A stretch of 64,000 bases of DNA from Panopea generosa (lineage: Eukaryota > Mollusca > Bivalvia > Adapedonta > Hiatellidae). Each line of letters begins with the position of its first letter. The stretch's first letter is position 1. Both the position numbers and the translations under genes were made by a program. Positions 24,988 through 36,889 of the stretch are shown piece after piece. The notes under the pieces were generated by a model. That model had not been told where the DNA came from. It did no database searches and was given only the letters and a program-made list of their open reading frames with translations. The stretch covers positions 5,251,598-5,315,597 of the forward strand of contig CM055896.1 in assembly GCA_029582155.1 (NCBI GenBank). The letters run 5' to 3'.

Positions 24988-25129
24988 CTGAAAATAAATG
25001 AAATACTTGTTCAAATTTATTGTTTATCAACCTTATAAACTGATATTTAGAATAATTTAATGTAGCTTATGTACATGAAGTATATTTATGATAAAACTAA
25101 ATTTTAAGTATAACATATTTCTTCTCACA

Positions 25130-25390
25130 AGTCTTATATCAGGTAACATTGACATATATACTTGGGTTATTGATTTCACACCAGCCGCACTGAATAAACG
25201 TTTATCTGCGTCACCTGCGTGACAGTTTGGTGACGTCGGAATCAACAAGGCCCTTATTTATCGGTAACCGTGTGGCTCTTTACAGCTCCAAGCATCGCAG
25301 ATTGATGACAGTGTTAGACAGTCATGGTGGACACTCACAATACTGACATTTTCCGCACCTCTTGCCAAAACATCCACGTGCTTATGAATT
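25130..25390. other. Unassigned GC-rich island in intron 4-5
   Basis: About 250 bp of balanced composition in an AT-rich intron. On the minus strand one frame gives RGCFGKRCGKCQYCECPP before a stop, rich in cysteines like the start of an EGF module. Another frame gives CDAWSCKEPHGYR. No consistent open exon results. It may be a dead exon or part of an interspersed repeat. Confidence 0.3.
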
Positions 25391-26284
25391 TGTTTTAAAT
25401 TTGATTTTCTATACAAGATATATAAATTTTATCCTGTGCACTTCAATTCGCTTTTTATAAGTAAAAAAATATTGTTATTGAATGTACAGTGGAGAGTTTC
25501 TTTTATAAGACATTCGTCATAAATGACGGAGGATTTTTTACACTAATGGTATTTAATATATAGTTTAAACATATTTTATTGCCATAAATATACACTTGGG
25601 TCACAAGTTCTTACAACATTAGTTACGACCCTTTCCTAAAAGCAGTATTAAATTTAATTAATGCAAGGCTAAAATGTTATTAGAAAGTTATACTTTTATA
25701 AACATATACAATGCTTAAGCGAAAATAAAGATATTCTCTGAATAGTATACATTTTACATGTAAACACTGAGAAGAATAAGTAAAGAAGTGCGAAATGCTT
25801 AGTACATTGATCGAACAGAAAATATAGTATAGAAAAAAGTATTTCGAAAATATAATAGCGGAAAGATAGAAGAGGCAAAGATATATACATGTACATGTCA
25901 ACCAAACACCATTGCTGTGTGATTTAACATTAATCGATAGGTGGTGTATGTGGTCGAAATCGTCCACTCTCTTTAATAAACGTATGAAAACATCTAATTA
26001 AATGTTCATAATGTTCTTGCTTACATTCGGAGTTTCCATACGAGATAATGTTTATATTTTTATACAATCACACAGAGAAGAATTACGTAAATTAAATAAA
26101 AATAAGTCGTTATTTAAATCGCTTCACATGTTACGCAAACGAGCATGCAATACCGACAATGACCGGGTACCAAAAGAATACCTCTGTTTTTGAAATAACG
26201 AGTTTATAAGTATATTTTAGAATATATTAAGTGATTCGGAATGACGTATTTCGGGTGATAATTCGTTCGATAGTTTAATAGACG

Positions 26285-28560
26285 ATGGTTAAAATGAATT
26301 GGAGAACAAAACTTTTCTTGTTTGAAATATTTCAAAACTATTCAGGTTTCTGAGAATATATGGATTTGTATTTTCTAAAGTTGGAGGAAGAAGGCCAGTA
26401 TAAAAATGTGGAACTAATCCATTTTTCATTTTATAAACAAATACTAATTTTTGTAGTTTCCTGCGATCTGACAATGCAATTCAGCTTTGTTTTTCATTAG
26501 AGTTTAAATTGAAACTTGACAAGTTAACCCTGTTACAATGCGAGCAGCGTCATATTGGAGATTTTCTTTAAAAAAAAGCACAGCTATCCCAAACAACAGC
26601 AGCATACTCTTAAGTTGGACGCATATAAGAAATATACATTTGATTTTGTTTGTTTTTCTATGGAGTTTAAATTTTAAAATATTCATTGAACCTAAAACTT
26701 TTGAGGCGTAAGCAGTTATTGTTTCTACGTGAGTGTGCCATTTTCCGTTTTGATTTAGGGTTAAACCCAAGTGCTTATGATGCTCAATGAATGTTAACTG
26801 AATATTATCAAGATAAATTCTTGGTCGTCGCATTTGGTTATTTAAAGATAAAACAATAATTCCGTTTTATTGGGATTTAAGTGAACTAACCACCGTTTAG
26901 ACCATTCTGAAATAATGGATAAATCACGGTTAAGAATGCCTTCTATATCATCTATATTAGATTTGATAGTGTAAGTGAACTATCATGAGCATATACTCGA
27001 ACGATACTTAGCATATTATCAGCAATATCATTAATATCATTAATGTATATTTAAAAAAAAACAATGTCCTTAACATACATCTTAGGAACACCTGCTGTTA
27101 TTCTCTTGATATCAGAAGAAGACACTCCTATAAAAACGTGTTGAACCTTACTTTCTGAATAACTTGATAACCAAGATAAGATTTTGCCATTGATACCATT
27201 TTGCTTCAATATAAAAAGCAAACCGTTGTGCCATACGTTATCAAACGCTTTTGTTATGACCCAAATACTATACATGTGTTCTGTGATAAATATCAATGAG
27301 TTGATAAACTGTACTGTGACTTTGGAGAAAACCAGTCTGGTTCTTAAAAATGAGATCATTACTATTTAGATGATTATAAATGTACAACTCTTTCAAAAAC
27401 TTTTCCAACAAAACTCAATAAAGAAATAGGCCTATAATTAGTTGTAACATTTGCAGATCCCCTTTTAAACAATGGCATAACATGTGCAAATTTCCTAATT
27501 TCTAGAAAGCAACATACACTTAGGGATCTATTAAAAATAATACATAGAGGCTTTGATATAATTTTAGCTGTTTCTTTTAGCATATTGTGGCTTATAATAT
27601 CAGTCACTAGCTTTATTCATTATTTTCAAAATATCTTTAATATCATGCCCAGGCATGGTAATAATAGTTTCTAATGAAGCATCTGTTTGAGAAATGTATT
27701 GTGGTAAAGATGCACGTGCAGCATGTACGGAGGAAATGTATGCAATAAAATCATTTAAACAATTGGCCTTGTCTTTATCCGAAATGGAATATACATTTTC
27801 ACCATTTGGCAAGGTTGTTTTCAACGGAGGTATTATTTATGTTTATTATTTATCAGTTTTTATAAACTTATTTAAAAAGTTTCCAGTATATTCTTGTTTT
27901 ATTAGCTTTTTCTTCGATTAAAGATAATTTGATATTATTAATAAATCATTTTTTTTGCATGTTTTTTTTTCGCAAATTATTTACTTTGTTTCTTAACTTT
28001 TTATTACATAAATAATCTGACGCCGAATTGCTTATAATGTTTTTACGGTCATGATTCCTTGTCGTACGTCTTATATCTGAATCAAACCAAGGTTTATTAT
28101 TTGGTCGTAGAGTCACATATTTGGAGGAGATGCATAATTCAACAAAAAATGACCAGTCGGTATCCGAAATAAGATCATTTAATTTTGGGAAATCTGCAAT
28201 TTTGTAAACTCAAACACGTCTGGTAAATGTCGAATAAACAAGTTGACAAAACTGTATATGTATATATGTACCATAATGGTCAGTGACGTAACGGGGCGTT
28301 TCTATAATACCAGAATCGTGAGTTTTTATAGACTGAACTGGAAATAACGATGGGGTCTATTAATGTCGCAGTACTGTCTGTCTGTTACGCGTGTGAGCTC
28401 ATTTATAACATTGGTCATATTATCAAGTAACAAAATGTGTTTTAAACGATGACTATGTACAACTAATTGATCTTCATTTATATCACCCAAAATAATAATA
28501 TCATTTGAAATTTCAAAGGCCTTTTCGATACTTATATTCAAGTCATCCCAAAACTATACA
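26285..28560 (-). mobile_element. Jockey/CR1-like LINE, decayed
   Basis: Read on the minus strand, 28326-28541 gives the endonuclease motif IIILGDINEDQL. 27600-27824 is the linker (LNDFIAYISSVHA). 27374-27607 gives the RT start (PLFKRGSANVTTNYRPISLL) and 27051-27359 gives KAFDNVWHNGLLFILKQNGI. 26504-26833 and 26289-26474 are the C-terminal part (HHKHLGLTLNQNGKWHTHV; KMKNGLVPHFYTGLLPP). The frames are split by stops, so it is inactive. It shares orientation with the host gene and lies in the intron between exons 4 and 5; more 5' remnants may extend to about 29100. Confidence 0.85.
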
Positions 28561-29486
28561 CGACCAATGCGTTATAAATAAGTCGATGTATCAAAGTGAA
28601 AACGTATAACGGTATTAAACCATTTAAATTCACAGCTAGATGACGACACTACATTATTTCCGGTAGCATTTTTGTGTTGCACTACTCTAAAAATGGTTTA
28701 CTCTTTTTTTTCCAAGTGGAAATGACTAGCAACTTCAGCATATGAAAGTTCACATCCGAATAGTCCCAAAATGCGCGCATAATTTTCAAAATTAACATTC
28801 TGAATATTTGAATTATCCAACAATTGTTTGAAATGCGGCTTGTAAGGCGGCTAATAAATTTACATAATATGCTTTACTGAAATGACCCTATGGTATAATC
28901 ACACGCACAGCACGAGGAAAGGACGCGTCAACACGTTGCAATAATATCAAGATTATGATTAATAGTGATAGATAGAAACTGTTGGAACAGTTTTAATTGA
29001 GCGTTTCATTTTGAGATCATTATATAAAGCCTTTACGCCGTATATAAAAGAAATATTCAACCAAAACTAAATATAACATGTACCATGCAGCAGTGTCAAA
29101 AGCTTTAAATGAATAAAATTAAAATAACATTGCATCCTCTATATTGGGTTTATCAGCATAATCTTTTAAATCCTGATATTGCCTGACATAATGCCCAATA
29201 AATCCGTTTTATTTATTCTTGTTGATCTAAATTGATAACATTTGGAAGTATTTGCTTTAAACGCTTTACTGATTCTTGATTGACAACATTTGGCTCTATA
29301 ATTAAATGTTATTGAACATCAATTTTCCATGTTATCTGAGTTTCTATTTTTTTAAATAGTAATAGCGGAAGACCCGCCCCTTGACTTTATTTGTTCAATG
29401 AAGATAGTACACTTTTTCTCATTCCAACACGTCGTAGAACTTTATAAGATTTTATCTTCCGTTTTAATCCTTATTTATACATAAAC

Positions 29487-29899
29487 TTATGTGTATACAT
29501 GTACATTTGAATGAATAAATATGTTTAAACTAACACGTCTGATAAAGTTCAACCATCGATCCATGAATTCCTGCAATTTGATTTCTGTTAATTTCAGAAG
29601 CAGAGGATTCGCAGTCATCCATAGATAATTCTCTACCGCAGACTCACTCTTGTTGACTGCTTTTTTTTCAAAAGATGTACTATTTGGATAATCTTTTATT
29701 TTAGTTATATCCAAATGATCTGAAGATTACAGTTCTTACTTTTGTTAATCAAGTTACATAAACATTTGAGGATTAACTTTTTGATTTGTTGCGAGCTTCG
29801 AGACCTGAAACAGATGTATTTAATATTTTCCTCCGCTAGATATTTATTGTCCTTTAACTTCTGTTTTGCATAATTCTGATATAATTTTATATCGTGCAT
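29487..29899 (-). other. Unassigned open frames
   Basis: Two overlapping minus-strand frames of 75 and 64 codons (29487-29714 and 29705-29899) are lysine- and asparagine-rich. I recognise no domain and no good splice borders. They may be 5' remnants of the neighbouring LINE, or chance. Confidence 0.2.
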
Positions 29900-30356
29900 T
29901 GCACTGTTTTACACACAGTTACTTATCTATAGTTAAAAATGAGTTTGTTTAAAAAAAGGTATGAGATAATATAAACAACTAGTAGTTAAAATTGTTGTGA
30001 TCTACACAACACAAATGAAGTGATTACTTTTGTATATTTGCTCATACCCGCACGCATTTGTAGTGTATATAGTTCAATTTTAGTCTGTAGTATATAATAG
30101 GTTCTACAATCTGTCTGCAGTATCGTCTGACAGTCATTTCACTATTGTAAAGATAGACAATTATAGAAAATTGTAAATTATTGTTTTTATGGTTTTGTTG
30201 TTTGTTTCATTCTTTGATATATATATTATAGTGAGAATCATATACCTCACAAAACACCTTTCAGAAGCACCGGATCTGCGAAGAATGCATAAAAGATAGA
30301 TATAGTAAATATTGTAGAGATTATTACCATAATATAAATATATACGACATACTCAC

Positions 30357-30590
30357 GATTACTTCTTCCTATGACCTTTATATACTCTATTTTATATTTG
30401 CTGCCCAAATTCAAAACCCATTTCGATGTGCCAGTTTTGTGATGAATGTTGTCGAAAGTTCCACTGCAACAATCGCATTCCTCTGGTGTTTTACCAACTG
30501 CTGGAAACTTATCATCAATCGCTCTATCGGCTGTCCAGTTGCTATATTGATGTGGTAAACTACTGGCTTTTACAAGGTGTTTGATTGAAC
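30357..30590 (-). CDS. Exon 4: N-terminal half of F5/8C/F-lectin-like domain 2
   Basis: 78 codons; donor AATC|GTGAGT is strong. I chose the acceptor TTTTATAG at 30591 because it keeps phase 1 and puts the start just before IKHLVKASSLPHQYSNWTADRAIDD, which lines up with the NVAL.K.ASQSS...A.DG start of the family. An in-frame TAA further upstream excludes a longer exon. The middle carries a cysteine cluster (EECDCC) and SKWVLNLGSKYKIEYIKVIGRSN, equivalent to W.VDLG...I..V.I..R. It is more diverged from the consensus than domain 1. Confidence 0.75.
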
Positions 30591-32040
30591 CTATAAAACC
30601 TTCAAACGAGCCAAAAGGTTTACATTTGGATAATGTCAAATTGAATGTTGACATACACGTTTACATAAACGGTTGTGGAACTGAAAACACATTTAACGCT
30701 TACGTTTATATCGTATATTATCATAAGAAAAGTTAAGGGAATAAACAATAACGATAAAAAAACTATTCTTGAGCATAAACGATATAAAGCTCTTGATGGG
30801 AAACACACTAATTACTTAAATATCACAAAAGGTTTTATGCAATATTTATATACTGTGCGAAACAAGTTAAGATTCATTCTTTGATCATGTGTGTAATATT
30901 CAAGGCTAAAATATATTAAACATTAGTATATGTATTGTCATTACATGATTGTTTAAACGTCTGACTATATATCTAGACCATTATTGATTATTTTAGAAAG
31001 CTTGCACTCGTTGTAGGGTGCTTTTCATCATTGTGTACGTGCTGCACGGGATACCAATGATGAAGAATCTATTTCGACAAAACAATAAACGCATTACACA
31101 GCTATTGTGCCCGTAGTCTGAAGCTACATGAAACATTTTTCTACTGTAATTATGTCGACACTACATACAAACCAATGCCTTATAGCCTTTGGTATGCTAT
31201 AAGCGAATGTACAAAAAGATCACATCCGGCATAGACAAATTCAAGAACTTAAGATTTCCACCATATGTTTAACTAATAATTAATCAGCACTTTTAAAGGA
31301 ATGAAAGAACACAATTCAGTTTCATTAATTTCTCAAATATAATAGTTTTAAAATGTAAATGAAATCATCATAAAGTGTTACTAACAACAATTACAAATGA
31401 TATATACTTAATTTCATTCATTGTTAACTGTTAGGTTTGTTTTAACTCCTTTTACCCATCACTTTATGCGCGCCTGTTTTATTGGCTTTTACACATTCCA
31501 AATTATAAATGTATAGTGAATGTGTTGTGTTTTGGTGAAAGCAGTGGCCATGTGAAGTCAGACAGCTTAGAGAGATACTTTTCAAATGGAATCAGGAGTA
31601 CATTTTGTTTCAAGGATTGTGTAGCAATATAAAGGCAAGGCTGCGACAAGTGGTGCACTAATGGTACCATAATAATATCTACAAAATATACACACACGGT
31701 ATGGCCGTATCGGTTATTATAAAAAATGAATGGAAGTTATTTACACACCAATTATAACTTTGATATATAATAACTTTTTTAAACAAAGCGAAGTCGAATT
31801 AACAAACTAGTAAGAAAATAATTTCTCATGCAAACATCTTTGAAAGGAGTACATTAACATTATTTTCATCAAAAACGCTTGGTAAAATGTTGAACAGTTG
31901 CAAGTACTTATTTGGTAGATAATTTATGTAAAACTTCATTAGAAGTTTGAAATACCAGATACATTGATTCCATAATTCTCGTCTGCATTTTTTATAATCA
32001 TCAAACATGTTTTTAAAAGTAAAGCAGATGTGCATTTAAT

Positions 32041-32160
32041 GACATTTGCTCACACCAGAGGTTGCAGGTTGGATCTCAAGTTCGACCTGATGTCTCTCAA
32101 ATAACAACACCCAACGCTGGTTCTAGCCAGGAAACGGACGGAGAGGTTCATATAAGCTTT
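32041..32160 (+). mobile_element. Possible SINE fragment
   Basis: A short GC-richer piece with GGTTGCAGGTTGGATCTCAAG followed by GGTTCTAGCCAGGAAACGGA, the latter resembling mollusc SINE bodies. No complete tRNA head is present. Confidence 0.35.
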
Positions 32161-32710
32161 GATCTTTTTATTTCAATAGAGCTAAAATAAAGTAGTAAAG
32201 ACCCAAGGAATTTGCTTTAAAAACACCTTCTGTACGTTTGTTAACATAAAAACATATTTATCTGTTGATATACTGAAAAGAACGCTAAGCCTTGAAATAA
32301 ATCTTCGATTAGTAACAATTTAATTGATATTTCCATTGTGAAACTTTATTTCCTGCTTATGTTTCTATTATAAATTAAAACACCATACGCAATAAAACCA
32401 AGCCTTATTGTATGAAACAACATAATTTGATATACTTCTTTAATGCATTGCATACATTTTCAATTTTAATAATTTATAGGAAACGGGAACCAACTTTCAA
32501 CAACTACAAAATTTATACATTTGGTTATGCATAAATACGTGTTATTTTAGATAAAGCACAATTTTGAATTTCAGTGGCGATCTCCTTATGTTTTGTCGGG
32601 TGGTCGTTACTTTTCAATATCACAGCGTCCACTTTCAATTTCTGAGTACTATTATATAACTCATGTGACCTAAAAAACTGTAAGCGGAAAATGATACAAC
32701 TAATCCTTAC

Positions 32711-32944
32711 CTTTAACTAACACTTCTACTTCACAAAGAGTTAACGGTATTAATTTGTTTCTATGAGGAATGCGTATCATCACAAATTGCGCTTGTCTTA
32801 AATGTCCTTGTATTTGATATACACCATCAGATTCATTGTATTTTTGTGACGTTTTGGTATCGTTGAATATTGCAGTTGCTGGGTTAATCGTTGTTTGTGT
32901 CAAATTTGTTGTTGACAAGAACACTTGAAATCCGTTCAGTTGTT
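32711..32944 (-). CDS. Exon 3: C-terminal half of F5/8C/F-lectin-like domain 1
   Basis: 78 codons between acceptor TTTCAG and donor AAAG|GTAAGG, phase 1-1. It opens LNGFQVFLSTTN (the strand following the VYGR motif in this family) and closes PLTLCEVEVLVKG, the usual C-terminal strand of F-type lectin and F5/8C domains (LTLCEVEV). Several N-x-S/T sequons (NLT, NDT, NES) suggest an extracellular, glycosylated chain. Together with exon 2 it gives a domain of about 150 residues, a normal length. Confidence 0.85.
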
Positions 32945-33135
32945 CTGAAACAAAGGAATTAAAACGTATACATTTAGCTTCTTTATTTATTCATTTGATA
33001 ATTCTAAGTAGCACATTCCAAATAAGAATGTATAATAGTAACTTAATTTTTATTTGACAGTGTGTGAGTGTTTGTCTCACTGTTCTAAAATTTTATATGC
33101 TTAAAGGCGACATGAATTCTAATACTTTTAATAAT

Positions 33136-34525
33136 GAATTCAATAGGCAAGTATAGGAAATTTCCTTAGCGAGAATGAACATTTCGTTACACCTGTAGTC
33201 GATCAATCATATCTACGATCAGATTCCAGTGATAATATATGCTAATTTACGAGACAATTTACAGATCAAAATGCCAAATGTCTGACAACAGAAATGTCAA
33301 CCGAAGCACAATAGGTATTAACCTTTGGCAATTCAATCTTGAACAGTATAAATCCGAAGGGTCGCGATAGTAATATTCAATAACATGCATCCAGTTGGGC
33401 AACAATCCAGTCGCTTTACAATGATATACGACAGTATGATATAAACATATTTATCATTTTTCAAGATATAGCTGTAAATGATGCAGCAAAAGCTACGGAT
33501 AAAGACTCATTTGAAGAAGAATAGGAACATTTTTCGAGTCTGATAAAGACAGCAATTCAGGACTGCGAAGACCATAAATTTCGGCAAGTACTGCGGTATT
33601 GCCAGCCATAAGTAGGGATTACTGTCGAAACAGTTGGCGCTAGACTTTTTATATTAGATTCAATACGCAATTATAGGGAATTCCTTTAACGAGAATGAAC
33701 ATTTCATTACACCTGTAGACCGATCAATCATATCTACGATCAGATTCAAGTGATAATAAATTCTAATTTACGGGACAATATACAAGACCAAAATGCCAAA
33801 GAAATGTCAACCGAAGCACAAAAAGGTATTGATATTTGGCAAATCAATCTTGAACAGTATAATTCCAAAGGGTCGCGATAGTGATATTCAGAAACATGCA
33901 TCCAGGTGGGCAACAATCCAGTCGCTTTACAATGATATACGACTGTATGATATAAAAATATTTTTCATTTTTCAAGATGTAGCGGTAAATGATGCAGAAA
34001 AAGCCACGGATAAAGACTCATTTGAAGAAACATAGGAACACATTTTGAGTCTGATAAAGACAGCAATTCAGGACTGCGCAGTTCATTAATATAGCAATGT
34101 GTCACGAAAGGACGTTGTTCTGTTCAATACTTTACAACGCCCATTAAACGAATGGCACGCTGGGGATGACAATGCATCTCAGAACAACAGTTCAGTCAAT
34201 TTATATATATGTACATTTGGCATGCAAAATAAATCATATTTCATGAGTAATAGTTATCAAGAAAACAACAGCTGGAGCATTACCAGCCATACCAACAATA
34301 ATAGGTTTATATCTATTTCGCGTAAAGTAATTACACGGAAAATCAACCGCAAATTAATCCTGATTTTACATTCTAAACCCGACATTCAAGAGAAACGGAC
34401 TACGCGGAAAATCAGCCTATGAAATGGGCACGTGGTAGTGCATCACCAAGTAATGTGGTATTACCAGTCATAAATAGGGATTCGGCATGACTGCCGAAAC
34501 AATTGGCGCTAGACTTGTGAAAAAT
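33136..34525 (+). repeat. Pair of direct repeats, unrecognised element
   Basis: Copy 1 (33136-33656) and copy 2 (33657-34525) share long near-identical stretches (such as CTACGATCAGATTC and CAATCCAGTCGCTTTACAATG) and both end in TTGGCGCTAGACTT. Copy 1 lacks about 350 bp present in copy 2 (roughly 34085-34440). Copy 2 has open frames 33793-34035 and 34099-34422; I recognise no family. The end motif TTGGCGCTAGA resembles a primer-binding site of a gypsy-type LTR element, but no LTR pair or RT is visible. Confidence 0.6.
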
Positions 34526-34701
34526 AACTGTATACATTCATTATTTATATGTGAAGTGCGTAATTTATTAAAATGCGTCTGAAACAATTACTTAACATGG
34601 CAATAACGAAACATATTATCAAGTAATGGCGATAGAATTATGTTAATAAAACGTATAGAATAATTAATGCAAATGAGAAAACAAGTCACATAAGGAAAAT
34701 A

Positions 34702-36798
34702 CACTGACCCAAAATGAAAACTTCACATCGACTTTAAAAGTGTCTCCTTTGCTGATAAATATATGTTCAGGGCAAAAAGGTTTTCATTGAAGCTTTATGG
34801 CTATATTAATGTTTCTTTGTAATTAACAGGGGAAAAAAACATCCTATGTTTTTTTATAATCTATCAAGTGAAGAAGGGTCAAAATGAAATTCCAGAACAG
34901 TGAAAATGATCATGTAACATTTGAAAAAGACATAAAGTGCTGGCTAAGTGCAATAACTGTTTTTTTAAAACGTCAATAACCAGTGTGGACTCCGTTTTTA
35001 CGAATGCATTCCTGAATATATTATCTCAGTGAACTTACGTAACGCTAAATGAACGTGTTTGGACTATGTTGCATCACGAAGATCGTGTATGGTATTAATT
35101 TGATGTTTGGACCTGTCCCACCGATCCAATTCATTCCATAGTGTTCTATGGGGTTCAGATTATAAAGGCATTGCCACTGGTGTCCCGTGGATTGCAAATG
35201 ACGTCGTGCCCATAACAGCTCGGTGGCGAACTGTCTGAATCTAACCAGTGTAAGACCGACGAGGGCGAATTGGAATATGTTTTTATCTCAAACGGTGTAT
35301 GATCGTCTGTGCATGAATACCGGCACGCCAATGACTACGTGTTGCAGGTAAGAAACGATTACGTAGGTGAGTCAACGTAATAGCGCGATGAGAACGTAAC
35401 GTTGTTGCACGTACGCGACCGGGTCTGACACGATCTCTGACATATCCAGTAGTATTGTACCGGTTCGCAAGAACATAAATAGTCTATCTGAAACAGGCAA
35501 AATGACAGGCATTTTGTTTTATAATTTCATAAAAAACAAATATAACGTTACCAGATGTGTTGTGTTTTATTAATCCTGAAAAATTTGAAATACGAATCTC
35601 CAGCTTGGGCAGTTGGTTGAGGACAAGACATGCATTATCGAGAGGCTGGATAAATACATCACTCAAAATGTAAAAAGGGTAAAACAGTCAATTTGTCCCA
35701 ACATGATTCGTTTTAATTATTGCTTTATTATTCGTTTTTATTAATTTAATTATTGACTATTGCTTTTTGGATGAAACTACCGAGGCATTGTTTTGCTTCA
35801 GTGTCGGTTCTAACTTTCACCGACTTAGTCTGTAACGTAATAACAGCTTTCCTTTTTGATGATCTAGTAGTATATGCCGGACAGCCTCCGTGCGAGACCC
35901 GTGAAGTGTAAATGGCAGTATTTGCATAGGGTTGCACTATTCTACAACGTTAAAACTATCGACATTGAATCCGTGACATTGAAATAAGGATCGACACGAC
36001 TCCGTTACCCTGTCGTCACAAAGCTGTGACATTTTAAAAATTAGAAATTTATATAAACAGATAAATGCGTGTTCTGGCATTACCAAAACTTAGCAATAAA
36101 AGTGACTATATTTATAATTTATCATGATGGTTGTGACTTGATGTGGTAGTTGTGTCAGTTATTAGCATATATCAAAAAAGCTTCAATGGCAGAGAAATGC
36201 AATTGAATTGCTTGTAAACTTGAAGAAATAGTCATAATCTCATGTTTAATTTGATCGCATTTTACTAATAATACATAAAATATCCACGAATGTAAAAATA
36301 TACTTCATATGTTTGGATATAGTTAAACATATTCAAAACAACCATGATGATGTTCCCGCTATCGACTAGAAACTGTGACAAAATTGACAAAAAAAATGAT
36401 AATGTCGACGTGAATCTGTGATAAACTGTCGAGGCGAATCACTCTACGTTGTGACAGAGTTCCCTGATCGTGATACAAAGAGCCCGATTTCTCTCAGTTT
36501 CAGAAAGACGTGGCATCGCTAAATAAAGGCGTATTTTAAAACATTTTTTTTATCTGTGCTAAGCAACGATTGAGTACTTGTCGGTGTAAAACATGTAAGT
36601 GAAAAACCGGATGTTACGTACGATCAAAGTACGAAAAAAACACATGAATACTTCGTAAATTTAGAGAGAAAAAATGATGCATAATGATTATCCGCAATTA
36701 AATTCTGATAGCAATGTATAACACGTTTTGGAATATGTATGTTAAAAAAAGAAATATTCAAAAATGTAAAGTGTGAACGTTTTCAATTTGGGTCAGTG
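34702..36798 (-). mobile_element. Tc1/mariner-type transposon, non-autonomous relic with preserved TIRs
   Basis: The left end CACTGACCCAAAATGAAAAC (34702) and the right end, read inward from 36798 as CACTGACCCAAATTGAAAAC, form inverted repeats of about 26 bp. Both are flanked by TA, the Tc1/mariner target duplication. Minus-strand remnants of transposase: MPRLSETERNRA (near 36515, helix-turn-helix start), VRDRVRPGR and ITLTHLRNRFLPATR (35340-35450), and PHRTLWNELDRWDRSK (near 35130, matching NPIEHLWDELDRR around the last acidic residue). The core with the first two catalytic acids is deleted and unrelated sequence (about 35480-36400) interrupts the gene. Confidence 0.8.
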
Positions 36799-36889
36799 TA
36801 GACGCAAAGAAACCTAAACATGATAAAATCGCAGTACACACGACGCTATGAAAATGTTTTCTCCTCAATGAAAAAGATATTTAGTATAA

